Positions 6,440-14,137 of a stretch of DNA of 14,137 bases are shown here, one piece after another. Source of the DNA: an uncultured Porphyromonadaceae bacterium (GTDB taxonomy: Bacteria > Bacteroidota > Bacteroidia > Bacteroidales > Muribaculaceae); assembly GCA_900544305.1 (NCBI GenBank), contig UQUV01000057.1:1-14137 (forward strand), in the 5' to 3' direction. Within the stretch, counting starts at the first letter, position 1. Each line of letters starts with the position of its first letter. The translations under genes and the position numbers were made by a program. Under the pieces are notes generated by a model. It did not search any database and was not told the origin of the DNA. It saw nothing but the letters and a program-made list of their open reading frames with translations.

Positions 6440-9400
6440 TCATTTCACATATACTTTCACGCGGTTTACAAGGTATATGCCTTCCACAAGTCCTTCGATA
6501 AGCGTCTTGCCTTCGTTCACTTCCACTGAGCGAATCAGACGGCCGCCCAAATCGTAAACAGAGACAATTGCCTTACCCGGAGCAACCACTTCGATAGCGT
6601 TGTTGACTCCCTTCACGTACAGACCGTCGGCAGTTACGCTTCCTACTCCTGAAATCTTTTCCATTACGATATCCAGCACTACGCTGCCTTCATCGAAAAT
6701 AATGCCAGTCTTTTCGAATGACTTGTAGCCTTCCAAAGAAGCTGTCACGGCATATTCCATAGAGTCGTCGGCAATCTCAAACGAATAAGCGCCGGTTTCG
6801 TCCGTTGTTACTTCCCATTCAGAGAACCAGTCGTCAGACAGAACTACGCGTACACCGGCAAGAGGCTTGTTGGTTTCGCTGTCTGTAACAACGCCGCTGA
6901 TAGTGAGTTTTTCCAATGCAATGTCACGAACAACGTCGCCGTCAGCAACAGACACGTTTTCTTCCTCATAAGTCTTGTAGCCTGCGGCATAAGCTGTAAG
7001 CGTATAAACCAGACCTGTTTCTGAAACTTCGAATGAATAGTTGCCTTCTGCGTCAGTCATGTCGAAGAAGACAACTCCACCCGACTGCATCATTACCTGA
7101 ACACCTTCCAACGGTTCTTTAGTAGCAGCATCTGTTACAACACCACTCACTGTCGGAACGATAGGTTCCAATGCGATATTTTCAACAATGCTGCCTTCAG
7201 CGAATGTAATACCGCTCTTTTCATACTTGTTGTAGCCTTCCAAAGAAGCTGTCAATGTATATTCTGCTGTATCATCACCGATAACAAACGAATATTTACC
7301 ATTTTCGTCCGTTGTCACTTCTTCTTCCGTCCACCAGCCGTCGGACAACATTACGCGAACACCCGGAAGAGGTTCGTTTGTCTTGGCATCCGTAACGACA
7401 CCGCCGATAGTAAGTTTGTCCAATGCAATATTGCGGACAATATTGCCTTCAGCTACCGATACGTTTTCTTCCACATAAGTCTGATAACCATAATAGCTTG
7501 CGCTCAATGTATAGACAAGGTCCGGTTCTGAAACTTCGAATGAATACTTACCCTGAATGTCGGTCATACCCATAAACATGATTGCACCTGACTGCATCAT
7601 TACCTGAACATATGCCATCGGTTCGCCCGTTTCAGCATCTGTAACGACACCGCTAACTGTTTTTGCACCACTCGAGAATACAATGTCCTTCACTACACTG
7701 CCTTCTGTAAATGTAACGGTTTCGGTCACCGGATCATAACCTTCAGCTGTAACAGTCATCGTGTATTCCTTGTCAGCCTGGAACACTTCCATTGAATAGT
7801 TACCTTCGGCATCTGTTTCTGTCTTATACAATACATCGCCGGAAACAAGCTCAATTGTTGCAGCAACTGCTTCGCCTGTTGAACCGTCTGTCACTTTACC
7901 GCTGATAGTCGGAACTTCACGGCTTGTACCGAAATTGGCCACCGGCATTCCTGCAGTAGTCCATGTAGCAGGGAGTTCCACGTCATGACGACGGTACATG
8001 GAAACATTTGCCACAGCTGATTCATTGGCAAAATTCACAGCTTTGTAATTATCGGATGTTGATTCTACCATCACACACAAGTTCGTTCCATCGTAAACGA
8101 AAGATTCGTTAAACGGAAGGTCAAGCAAACGAACCAGTTCTGAACTGCTACCCTGCGGTGCGATTTGATGGTCACCCTCATAAACCAGTGTCATTGTAGC
8201 AGGATCAACCGGAGCATCGACTGATACAGTTGTAGCCGATGTGTTCATCATCCATACCTTGATATGGAAAGTCACATCTTTGTCCGCAGAGCAATAGCCG
8301 TCATAACCAAGGCTTACAATTTCACTTCCGGCAGCAATACCGAGTTTGTCTGCAGTATAGATTGTCTGCGACTGGCTCAGTTTCCAGTTCAACGCCAACG
8401 GAGTATTGCTGTTTGTTCCGGTAGCTTCGCCCACAGTCACTTCCTGTAAAGCGACTTCCTTGGAAACTTCTACACTGACTTTTCCCGACTGTACGGCATA
8501 TCCGCCGACAGCAACTTCTACATAGGCTTCCACTGTACCATCAGCATGCGGAGTATAGTTGAAAGCAAATGTCTTTTCTTCACCGGCAGCCCATTCTTCT
8601 TCACCGGCTGTTTCAGCTACGGCAGCACCGCCCACATACAACTTGGCAACATAGGTTCCGGCTGCTTCAGCTACTGCATTCATGTTCTTCACTGTTACAG
8701 AAGCCGTATACGGATTGTTAACGACAGCTTTCAACGGAAGGCTTTCGGCAGAAACATACAAATCATGTTCTACAGTTGCCAATTTATAGCCCAACAAGTC
8801 ATCGATAAGGGCATAGCCTGATTCAAATCCAATGTACCATTCTCCGGCCGGGATATTGTCAACCACGAATGTAGAGAACAGATAGCTGTCGCTGCTGTAC
8901 GACGGCTTGTCAGAAGAGAATTGACTGTTCGGATCTTCACTATTTACAGAAATTTCTCTGACTTTTATCCAGTTTTTACGGTCAGCCGAATAATATACAT
9001 TCAAAAAACCGTTGTATTGGTTGCGTTTGGCTGCCTTGAAACTCAAAGCTTCACCTTCTGCAACTACAACTTTTGGAGAAACGAGCATCTGCGGCTCAGA
9101 CGAATTAGAGTTTTCCAACCAATATTTGCTGGTTTCCGTCTGCAAATCGTTCGGATAGTTTGCACGTTTCCAATTTGTCGGACAGATGAACTGTGCCGGC
9201 AATTCGTCTTCAAAATCTTCATACCATGTGCCTTCTTCCGGAACAGAACCCACGACAGAAATGCGCGGTTCAGTCGTACCGTCGTTTACAAAAACGATTT
9301 CACCTGACTTTGAACCTTTTGATTCTGTGCCCAAAGAAACGACAATTTCCTTCACTTCAGAAGCACCCACTTCAAACGGTACGCTTTGAGAGAAAGTAAA

Positions 9401-10483
9401 TCCTTCGGGAGCGTTGATGGCTGTCACTGTCAGCGGCTTGCCACCTACGTTCTTCAAATTAAATTTAATGGAAGCCGGAGTATCCTTTACAATACCGAAG
9501 TCAAAGGTTTCCCCCTCTACATTCTGATTCTGCGTATTACGGATTTCAAGAATACCAATATACGGTATCGGTTCTATCCATGCACCATATTGCGATGTTC
9601 CTTTCAAGTTTTCACGTACATCGTAACGGCTATATCCGGAATAGACCGACGCATCGACAAGAGCCTCTACATGTACAGGATCTGAGAGTGTCGCACCCAC
9701 TGGCAACGCCACGTCGATGGTGGTTGTGCCAAACACAACCGTATTATCGTCATCAACAATACTCAAAGAATAGTTTTCGTCACCCGGATTCAAAGCTACC
9801 GGACCGTTGTTTTTCACTACAACGTCGAATGCCACAGCAAACTTGTTTTCTTCATTGGCAACAGGTTCTGACTCACCCACAAATTTTACGGAAACGATTT
9901 CCATTGAAGGGCTTTTGTCGATTTCTGCGTTTTCGGCAGTGAAACTGTCAATGCAGGCGTCATCCAGACGGATACCGACATAAGTTCCCGTTTCAAACGT
10001 CGGAAGCGTTACTTTTGTCCATTCACTGTCCGACAGTTCCGGCATTGTTTCAATCACAATTTCCTCACCGGCTGTAAACTTGCCGCTTTCCAACGTACAA
10101 GTGTAAAATTTCACACTGCCATTTGATTTGGACAACTTGATATACATCGAAGCTGTTCCTGTCAGAGCCGGAGTAACCAGCAAATCATTAACGGTTTCCG
10201 AATAATAACCACCCAGCTCCTGGCTTCCGGCCTTCAGATAGCCGCCACCATCCTGACCACCGGTTGCAACACTTTCATAAGCAACAAAGTACTCCACATA
10301 ATCAGTCCAGTCTGCATAAGAGTCTACGATATGTCCCCAACCTGCAGGAGCAAAGTCATGAGCGGACACATCAAGACCGTCAAAGCCTTCTGTGTAATTT
10401 GCCACATTCTCGGCTTTCACTGGCAATAGCCCGACAACTAACGCGCAAAATATTGCCAATACTTGAAGTAATGTTTTTTTCAT
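6440..10483 (-). CDS. T9SS-exported multidomain surface protein with five carboxypeptidase-regulatory-like repeats (1347 aa)
   Basis: This is a large exported beta-sandwich protein, probably surface-attached. A signal peptide ends near PVKAE (residue 24). Recognisable order: choice-of-anchor J-like domain (about 28-180, with LLVTPAL); CARDB/Ig-like domain (about 192-290); choice-of-anchor D/ASH-like domain (about 308-412, FDFGIVK and KNVGGKPL); a second choice-of-anchor J-like domain (about 417-566, EDFEDELPA and MLVSPK); a CARDB-like domain (about 570-675); an unnamed beta-rich module (about 679-857); then five carboxypeptidase-regulatory-like domains starting near 858, 942, 1025, 1111 and 1194 (SGVVTDAxTxEP, then a DEGNYSFEV-type strand). 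Residues 1280-1347 (VYDLGGRLIRSV, GIYLVNRVKVYVK) form a short T9SS-type sorting domain lacking YPNP. Repeats 2-3 and 4-5 are a tandem duplication. The ATG at 10483 follows an A-rich leader, and no convincing promoter is seen in the 104-bp upstream gap, so read-through from the 1127-aa gene is possible. The ligand is unknown. Confidence 0.85.
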   Translation of the reverse strand: MKKTLLQVLAIFCALVVGLLPVKAENVANYTEGFDGLDVSAHDFAPAGWGHIVDSYADWTDYVEYFVAYESVATGGQDGGGYLKAGSQELGGYYSETVNDLLVTPALTGTASMYIKLSKSNGSVKFYTCTLESGKFTAGEEIVIETMPELSDSEWTKVTLPTFETGTYVGIRLDDACIDSFTAENAEIDKSPSMEIVSVKFVGESEPVANEENKFAVAFDVVVKNNGPVALNPGDENYSLSIVDDDNTVVFGTTTIDVALPVGATLSDPVHVEALVDASVYSGYSRYDVRENLKGTSQYGAWIEPIPYIGILEIRNTQNQNVEGETFDFGIVKDTPASIKFNLKNVGGKPLTVTAINAPEGFTFSQSVPFEVGASEVKEIVVSLGTESKGSKSGEIVFVNDGTTEPRISVVGSVPEEGTWYEDFEDELPAQFICPTNWKRANYPNDLQTETSKYWLENSNSSEPQMLVSPKVVVAEGEALSFKAAKRNQYNGFLNVYYSADRKNWIKVREISVNSEDPNSQFSSDKPSYSSDSYLFSTFVVDNIPAGEWYIGFESGYALIDDLLGYKLATVEHDLYVSAESLPLKAVVNNPYTASVTVKNMNAVAEAAGTYVAKLYVGGAAVAETAGEEEWAAGEEKTFAFNYTPHADGTVEAYVEVAVGGYAVQSGKVSVEVSKEVALQEVTVGEATGTNSNTPLALNWKLSQSQTIYTADKLGIAAGSEIVSLGYDGYCSADKDVTFHIKVWMMNTSATTVSVDAPVDPATMTLVYEGDHQIAPQGSSSELVRLLDLPFNESFVYDGTNLCVMVESTSDNYKAVNFANESAVANVSMYRRHDVELPATWTTAGMPVANFGTSREVPTISGKVTDGSTGEAVAATIELVSGDVLYKTETDAEGNYSMEVFQADKEYTMTVTAEGYDPVTETVTFTEGSVVKDIVFSSGAKTVSGVVTDAETGEPMAYVQVMMQSGAIMFMGMTDIQGKYSFEVSEPDLVYTLSASYYGYQTYVEENVSVAEGNIVRNIALDKLTIGGVVTDAKTNEPLPGVRVMLSDGWWTEEEVTTDENGKYSFVIGDDTAEYTLTASLEGYNKYEKSGITFAEGSIVENIALEPIVPTVSGVVTDAATKEPLEGVQVMMQSGGVVFFDMTDAEGNYSFEVSETGLVYTLTAYAAGYKTYEEENVSVADGDVVRDIALEKLTISGVVTDSETNKPLAGVRVVLSDDWFSEWEVTTDETGAYSFEIADDSMEYAVTASLEGYKSFEKTGIIFDEGSVVLDIVMEKISGVGSVTADGLYVKGVNNAIEVVAPGKAIVSVYDLGGRLIRSVEVNEGKTLIEGLVEGIYLVNRVKVYVK
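6650..7660 (-). repeat. 507-bp in-frame tandem duplication (two copies) inside the 1347-aa gene
   Basis: Codons 942-1110 and 1111-1278 are two copies of a two-domain unit with a period of 169 codons (507 bp). Matching DNA patches at exactly this spacing include the one starting at 7083 and 7590 (GACTGCATCATTACCTGAAC), one at 6731 and 7238 (TTCCAAAGAAGCTGTCA), and one at 6954 and 7461 (ACGTTTTCTTCC). Within each unit the first domain carries VMMQSG and the second carries VMLSDGWW or VVLSDDWF, giving an A-B-A-B pattern. Confidence 0.85.
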
Positions 10484-10533
10484 AGCTTTTTTATTTTGGT
10501 CTTTTCCTAATACATATTCTTGTATTTAAAAGC

Positions 10534-10565
10534 AAAAGCAGCCACATTTTTGGCAATGCGGCTGC
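10534..10565 (-). terminator. probable terminator of the 1127-aa adhesin gene
   Basis: An 11-bp stem (10538-10548 with 10555-10565, one G-U wobble on the RNA) has a 6-nt loop. On the minus strand it is followed by TTTTGCTTTT, an interrupted U-tract. It starts 22 bp past the stop codon of the 1127-aa gene. The broken U-tract suggests incomplete termination, so some transcripts may continue into the 1347-aa gene. Confidence 0.75.
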
Positions 10566-10587
10566 CGTTACTATTATAACATTCGCA

Positions 10588-13500
10588 TTAGCGCTTGATG
10601 ATACGGGTGCTGAATGTTCCTTCAGCTGTTTCTGCTGTCAGAATATACATGCCTGCCGGAAGAGCTGACACGTTCACCTGATTAACACCGTTTTCAGTCA
10701 ATACGACAGCACCGGCTACATTGCGAACAACAACATTTGCAGCTTCAACGCCTTTCAGATATACAACATCTGTTGCCGGATTCGGATATACGCTTACGCC
10801 TGCAGCTTCAACCGATTCAACACCTGACATATTTGAGAAGTGTTCGAAATAGAAATCATCGAAGAAGGCAGCCAGACAGTCTGTTCCGTAGTGACGGAGA
10901 GCGATGTAGATATCCTGTCCTGCATAAGCCGACAAATCAACATTGAATTCATTGTAAGCAACAGTGTCATAGTAAGGCAATTCATAAGAATCCATTACCG
11001 TTTCAAAGTCTGCTGTATCGGTATTGCCCTTAGTGCTTACAAGCACTTCAAGGAACGGCTTGTTCCAAGGAAGAACAGAGTTGATGCTTTCCCAGTTGCG
11101 AGCATAGAAGCGGAAGTTGGATTCTGAAGTAGCTGTCATCTTCTCACTTATGATCCAGTTGTCAACAGCAGTACCTTCTGCATCGGCACCAAGTGCAACC
11201 AGCACTTTTTCGCCAGATACCGGTTCGAATACATTGTTCCAGTCCTTGTTTTCCTGTACACAGAATGCAAATGCTTCACCGTAAGCCGGGTAATCCAACA
11301 TGGCCATATTTACAGTAGCCTTGCGGTCAACGTCAATGGTTGTAAATCCAGACGGATTTTTTGTACCCGGTGTTTCATTTTCGAAATTGTAATATCTTAC
11401 ATCCTGAGCCAAAGCCTCTGCCTTAACCGGGAACTCTACGCTATAGCCGCTTTCAAATGTCACCTTCATGGCATCTTCAACAACGGCAGCAGTTTCCATT
11501 GCATTAAATGTCAATGTAAAGCTAATGCCCTTACTAGCGTTAAGTTCGTCACCGGCTTTCAATGTTGTTGAGAAATTCGGAGTTGCAAATTCTACTGATT
11601 TCACAACTTGATTGTTCGTTCCATCATTCAGCATTGTCAACACATGAGATGACTTAACCGAGTTCTGATAGTTAACCTTACCGGCATTCCATTCTGCAAC
11701 ATTGAAGGAAACAGCATCGGCAGCAGATGAAGTAATCGTAATGTTATCAAGAGCAACACCTGTCGACTTCATCCAATCCTGCATTTCATAACGCCAGCGG
11801 AATGCGATGGTTTTACCCTTATATGCACTCAAATCAACACGTTCGCGATACCAGTAATTGTTATCTTCTTCTTTGTAAGAAATAATTCGAACTTCTTTCC
11901 ATTCGCCATCGGCATATATGTCCAAATAACCGGCATCAATGCCATCAGCAGCTTTTGTCGGATTTTCCAATGTGCCGCTTTCATCCTTTTTCAAGTTAAC
12001 CGGCATGCTATTGCCCCAATAGAATCCGAGAACAAGATCTTCATCTGACGGAATTACAAATTCCGGAGTTTCCAATATCACACCATTTTCTGTATTGCTG
12101 CTTGCAACAGCTGAGATTTTACCGTCAAACGGATTAGTGTTTACTGTTCTCCATGCTGCATAGCCATCTCCTACAGATCTCCAACCAAGAGGAGGATAAA
12201 CTTCGCCTTCAAAACCTTCTGCATAAGGGAATTCTGTCACTGTCTGGTCAGCAATTGTAGTAAACGACCATGTCGGAACGTTTGCAGCATCACCCTTACC
12301 GTTGTAAGGAACGACTTTCCAATAATATGTTGTCTCATATTCGCAGCGTGAGATCACGTAGCTTGTAGCATTACCCATATCCTGACCGTTTACAAGTTCG
12401 TTAGCAGCGGAAGTAGTTCCCACATACAACTTATAACCGTCGGCAAACTGAGTCGGATTCCATTTCAGTTCAATTTCTTTATTGAATACGTTAACAGCAG
12501 CATCAGCCGGAGTAACTACTGTAGTAGCAGTCGGCTTGTCTTTGCTACCGTACAACGGAGGAAGAATTACGTTGTCAAGGAAGAAAAGGCTCAATTCCGG
12601 AGTTGTTTCCAAATCCATTGAAATAGCACTGTATTCCCATTTCAAATAACAGTTGTCGGAAGCAGGAGTTCCGAGGCTGATTTCTTTTGACAAAATTGTA
12701 TTGTATTCTTCATTTGTGAAAAGAGTCTTCCATGTATTACCACCGTCGGTAGAGAATTGCAATGTAACGGTGTTGCCGGCAACTGTAACTTCTGTTTCAG
12801 GGTTGAATTCTTCATAACATTTGAATGAAACAGAATGTGTGCCTGTCGACAAATCCAAACGCGGAGACATCAATACTGATGCTTCTCCAAGACTTCCGCT
12901 TGAATATGCACTGAAATCGCCTGACAATGCATAACCTGTCTGGCTCCAACCGTTGGCTGTCCATCCTACCGGCGGGAAGAAATCGCCTTCAAATCCTTCA
13001 AATACAGCACCTTCCGGAAGAGCTTTCTTGGTTCCGGCAAGAGTAAGTTTCACATCACCTCCATTAGTCTTCACAGTTACTGTTGCTTTCGGAGCATTTG
13101 TCAGTGTCGGCTGATAGATAGCAAAGAATGAGTAAGAGTCGTTCTTGTCAAGATTTACATCAGCAGGAACAATTGTTGTTGAAAAGTCTGGGTTGTCGGA
13201 AACAACTTCTGTAATTTTCAAACCGTTTGTTCCCGTATTCTTCAATACGAATTCCTCTGAATATTCTTTAGCACCGATATACACTTCACCGAAGTTGTAA
13301 ACCAACGGAGTGCACTGTGCCTTCGGAGCTGTAGCCGGAGTGTGTTGAGTAACCTTCACATTGTCGATATAGGCAATATTTGCAGTCGCTTTCAGCATTT
13401 TATGCACAAAGGCCACTTTCACAGTCTTGCCTTGCCATTTGCTTAAATCAACTTCCGAATGATAAACCTGCCATCCTGTCCATGGGAAAGTTGCAACACC

Positions 13501-13971
13501 GCTATCTTTCAGAATTTCAGGATCTTGGAATGACCAAATGGTTTCAGCATTTTCCAAATCTCCGTCAACTACTACACGTACCTGCAAATCGTACTCTCCA
13601 TCTTCCAAAGCGGAAGCAGAAGCAGCTTTCCAGTCGAAAGCTAATTTGTAGGTATTGTCCAACGCCAAATCAGGCGTAAGAAGAATTTCTTCCTTCGGTC
13701 CCTGAGCATCGGGTTCGTCTTGATACAGCATGGTTGCATCACACGCAGCCGAGCATGTTCCCGTTATATCTCCACGAGTTGAATAAGAAACGTGCCAGCG
13801 ATAGGAGTCATCGTTTCCTAAATAAGAATTTACAACTGACCACCCATCTGGGAAATTCGGATCAACTGATGTTGTTGTCCCGGTCTCAAAATCCTCGTCC
13901 AATAGAGTTTGAGCCGTGGCTCCCATACTCATACAGAATATGGCCGCCAAAAATGAGTAAATGTGCTTCAT
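10588..13971 (-). CDS. T9SS-exported adhesin with four choice-of-anchor J domains (1127 aa)
   Basis: This is probably a surface adhesin related to the HagA/gingipain adhesin region but with no protease domain. A signal peptide ends at GATAQ (residue 21). Recognisable order: choice-of-anchor J (about 24-208, DEDFETG, LLTPDLAL, YIDNVKV); choice-of-anchor D/ASH-like (about 218-313, YNFGEVYIGAKEYSEEF); choice-of-anchor J (about 322-470, FEGFEGDFFPPVGW, VLMSPRLDL, FFLDNV); fibronectin III (about 477-573, ELKWNP, YYWKVVPY); choice-of-anchor J (about 583-748, EGFEGEVYPPLGW, VDLSAYKGK, ALDNITI); choice-of-anchor D-like (about 750-853); choice-of-anchor J (about 859-1045, NWIISEKM, VDLSAYAGQ, FFDDFYF). 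The last 70 residues are a canonical T9SS type A sorting domain opening with SVYPNPATD and ending ALPAGMYIL and STRIIKR. The start at 13971 is the only Met giving a full signal peptide. It heads the three-gene adhesin series and has candidate promoter elements upstream. Confidence 0.9.
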   Translation of the reverse strand: MKHIYSFLAAIFCMSMGATAQTLLDEDFETGTTTSVDPNFPDGWSVVNSYLGNDDSYRWHVSYSTRGDITGTCSAACDATMLYQDEPDAQGPKEEILLTPDLALDNTYKLAFDWKAASASALEDGEYDLQVRVVVDGDLENAETIWSFQDPEILKDSGVATFPWTGWQVYHSEVDLSKWQGKTVKVAFVHKMLKATANIAYIDNVKVTQHTPATAPKAQCTPLVYNFGEVYIGAKEYSEEFVLKNTGTNGLKITEVVSDNPDFSTTIVPADVNLDKNDSYSFFAIYQPTLTNAPKATVTVKTNGGDVKLTLAGTKKALPEGAVFEGFEGDFFPPVGWTANGWSQTGYALSGDFSAYSSGSLGEASVLMSPRLDLSTGTHSVSFKCYEEFNPETEVTVAGNTVTLQFSTDGGNTWKTLFTNEEYNTILSKEISLGTPASDNCYLKWEYSAISMDLETTPELSLFFLDNVILPPLYGSKDKPTATTVVTPADAAVNVFNKEIELKWNPTQFADGYKLYVGTTSAANELVNGQDMGNATSYVISRCEYETTYYWKVVPYNGKGDAANVPTWSFTTIADQTVTEFPYAEGFEGEVYPPLGWRSVGDGYAAWRTVNTNPFDGKISAVASSNTENGVILETPEFVIPSDEDLVLGFYWGNSMPVNLKKDESGTLENPTKAADGIDAGYLDIYADGEWKEVRIISYKEEDNNYWYRERVDLSAYKGKTIAFRWRYEMQDWMKSTGVALDNITITSSAADAVSFNVAEWNAGKVNYQNSVKSSHVLTMLNDGTNNQVVKSVEFATPNFSTTLKAGDELNASKGISFTLTFNAMETAAVVEDAMKVTFESGYSVEFPVKAEALAQDVRYYNFENETPGTKNPSGFTTIDVDRKATVNMAMLDYPAYGEAFAFCVQENKDWNNVFEPVSGEKVLVALGADAEGTAVDNWIISEKMTATSESNFRFYARNWESINSVLPWNKPFLEVLVSTKGNTDTADFETVMDSYELPYYDTVAYNEFNVDLSAYAGQDIYIALRHYGTDCLAAFFDDFYFEHFSNMSGVESVEAAGVSVYPNPATDVVYLKGVEAANVVVRNVAGAVVLTENGVNQVNVSALPAGMYILTAETAEGTFSTRIIKR

Positions 13972-13997
13972 AATTTTATTAAACTGATGTTTTATAA

Positions 13998-14042
13998 CAA
14001 AAATACACTGATAAGTTACAAATCAACACTTTTGCAAAATTA
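13998..14042 (-). promoter_or_regulatory. candidate promoter region of the 1127-aa adhesin gene
   Basis: Two full TAnnTTTG matches lie on the minus strand: TATTTTTG (13998-14005) and TAATTTTG (14035-14042). Each has only an imperfect GTTG about 18-19 bp upstream in place of TTTG. The proximal one would give a leader of about 20 nt, like that of the esterase gene; the distal one about 57 nt. I cannot choose between them. Confidence 0.4.
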
Positions 14043-14094
14043 CTCATAAATCTGACAAAAACAACATATTTCCAATATTTTTTATAACAATACT

Positions 14095-14112
14095 TCGGTA
14101 AAAAATTACCGA
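14095..14112. repeat. 7-bp inverted repeat near the window edge
   Basis: TCGGTAA (14095-14101) and TTACCGA (14106-14112) are perfect reverse complements around an AAAA loop. There is no U-tract on either strand, so it is not a good terminator. It may be an operator-like site upstream of the 1127-aa gene, or a chance repeat in AT-rich DNA. Confidence 0.3.
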
Positions 14113-14137
14113 GAAATTAAAATTAAACAATAGAATC

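Noticed and set aside
10474..10480. Poly-T run at the start of the 1347-aa gene as a phase-variation tract
   Set aside because: Seven bases encoding Lys-Lys are common in signal peptides of AT-rich genes and too short to argue for slippage.
1..14137. CRISPR array, tRNA/rRNA, insertion sequence, integrase or invertible promoter
   Set aside because: Reading both strands shows no regularly spaced direct repeats with unique spacers, no cloverleaf-like gene, no transposase motif and no long inverted repeats flanking a promoter.

Overview
The window looks like a chromosomal segment from a Bacteroidota species, most likely Bacteroidales. Three things point there. Several genes are preceded by the Bacteroidetes-type promoter (TTTG, about 20 bp, TAnnTTTG). 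Starts lack a purine-rich Shine-Dalgarno and instead have A-rich leaders. Three giant secreted proteins end in type IX secretion (T9SS) C-terminal sorting domains. Most gut Bacteroides lack T9SS, so a Prevotella-, Porphyromonas- or Barnesiella-like host fits better, but the genus cannot be fixed from this window.

Left part (1-3650). A 78-residue secreted protein of unknown function (minus strand) is divergent from a secreted SGNH esterase of the carbohydrate esterase family 2 type (plus strand). Each has a well-formed promoter in the shared 289-bp intergenic region. The esterase converges on a DNA2/NAM7-type superfamily 1 helicase, with only 3 bp between the two stop codons. The helicase promoter overlaps the U-tract of the terminator that closes the next gene.

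Right part (3651-13971). Three consecutive minus-strand genes encode large exported beta-sandwich proteins of 846, 1347 and 1127 residues. They are built from a shared set of modules: choice-of-anchor J (cleaved adhesin) domains, carboxypeptidase-regulatory-like domains, fibronectin III or CARDB-like domains, and choice-of-anchor D (ASH/HYDIN-like) domains. Each has a signal peptide and a T9SS-type C-terminus. This is a HagA-like surface adhesin cluster with no protease domain. In transcription order it runs 1127 aa, terminator hairpin, 1347 aa, repeat-bearing spacer, 846 aa, strong terminator, helicase.

No tRNA, rRNA, CRISPR array, insertion sequence, integrase or T9SS machinery gene is visible. 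Every spacer is shorter than 300 bp. The most notable structures are a 507-bp in-frame tandem duplication giving an A-B-A-B domain pattern in the 1347-aa protein, a duplicated three-domain module in the 846-aa protein, and a 20-bp-period repeat in the 6192-6439 spacer. I saw no clear evidence of a wholly new biological system. The adhesin cluster and the orphan small secreted protein are the best candidates for follow-up.
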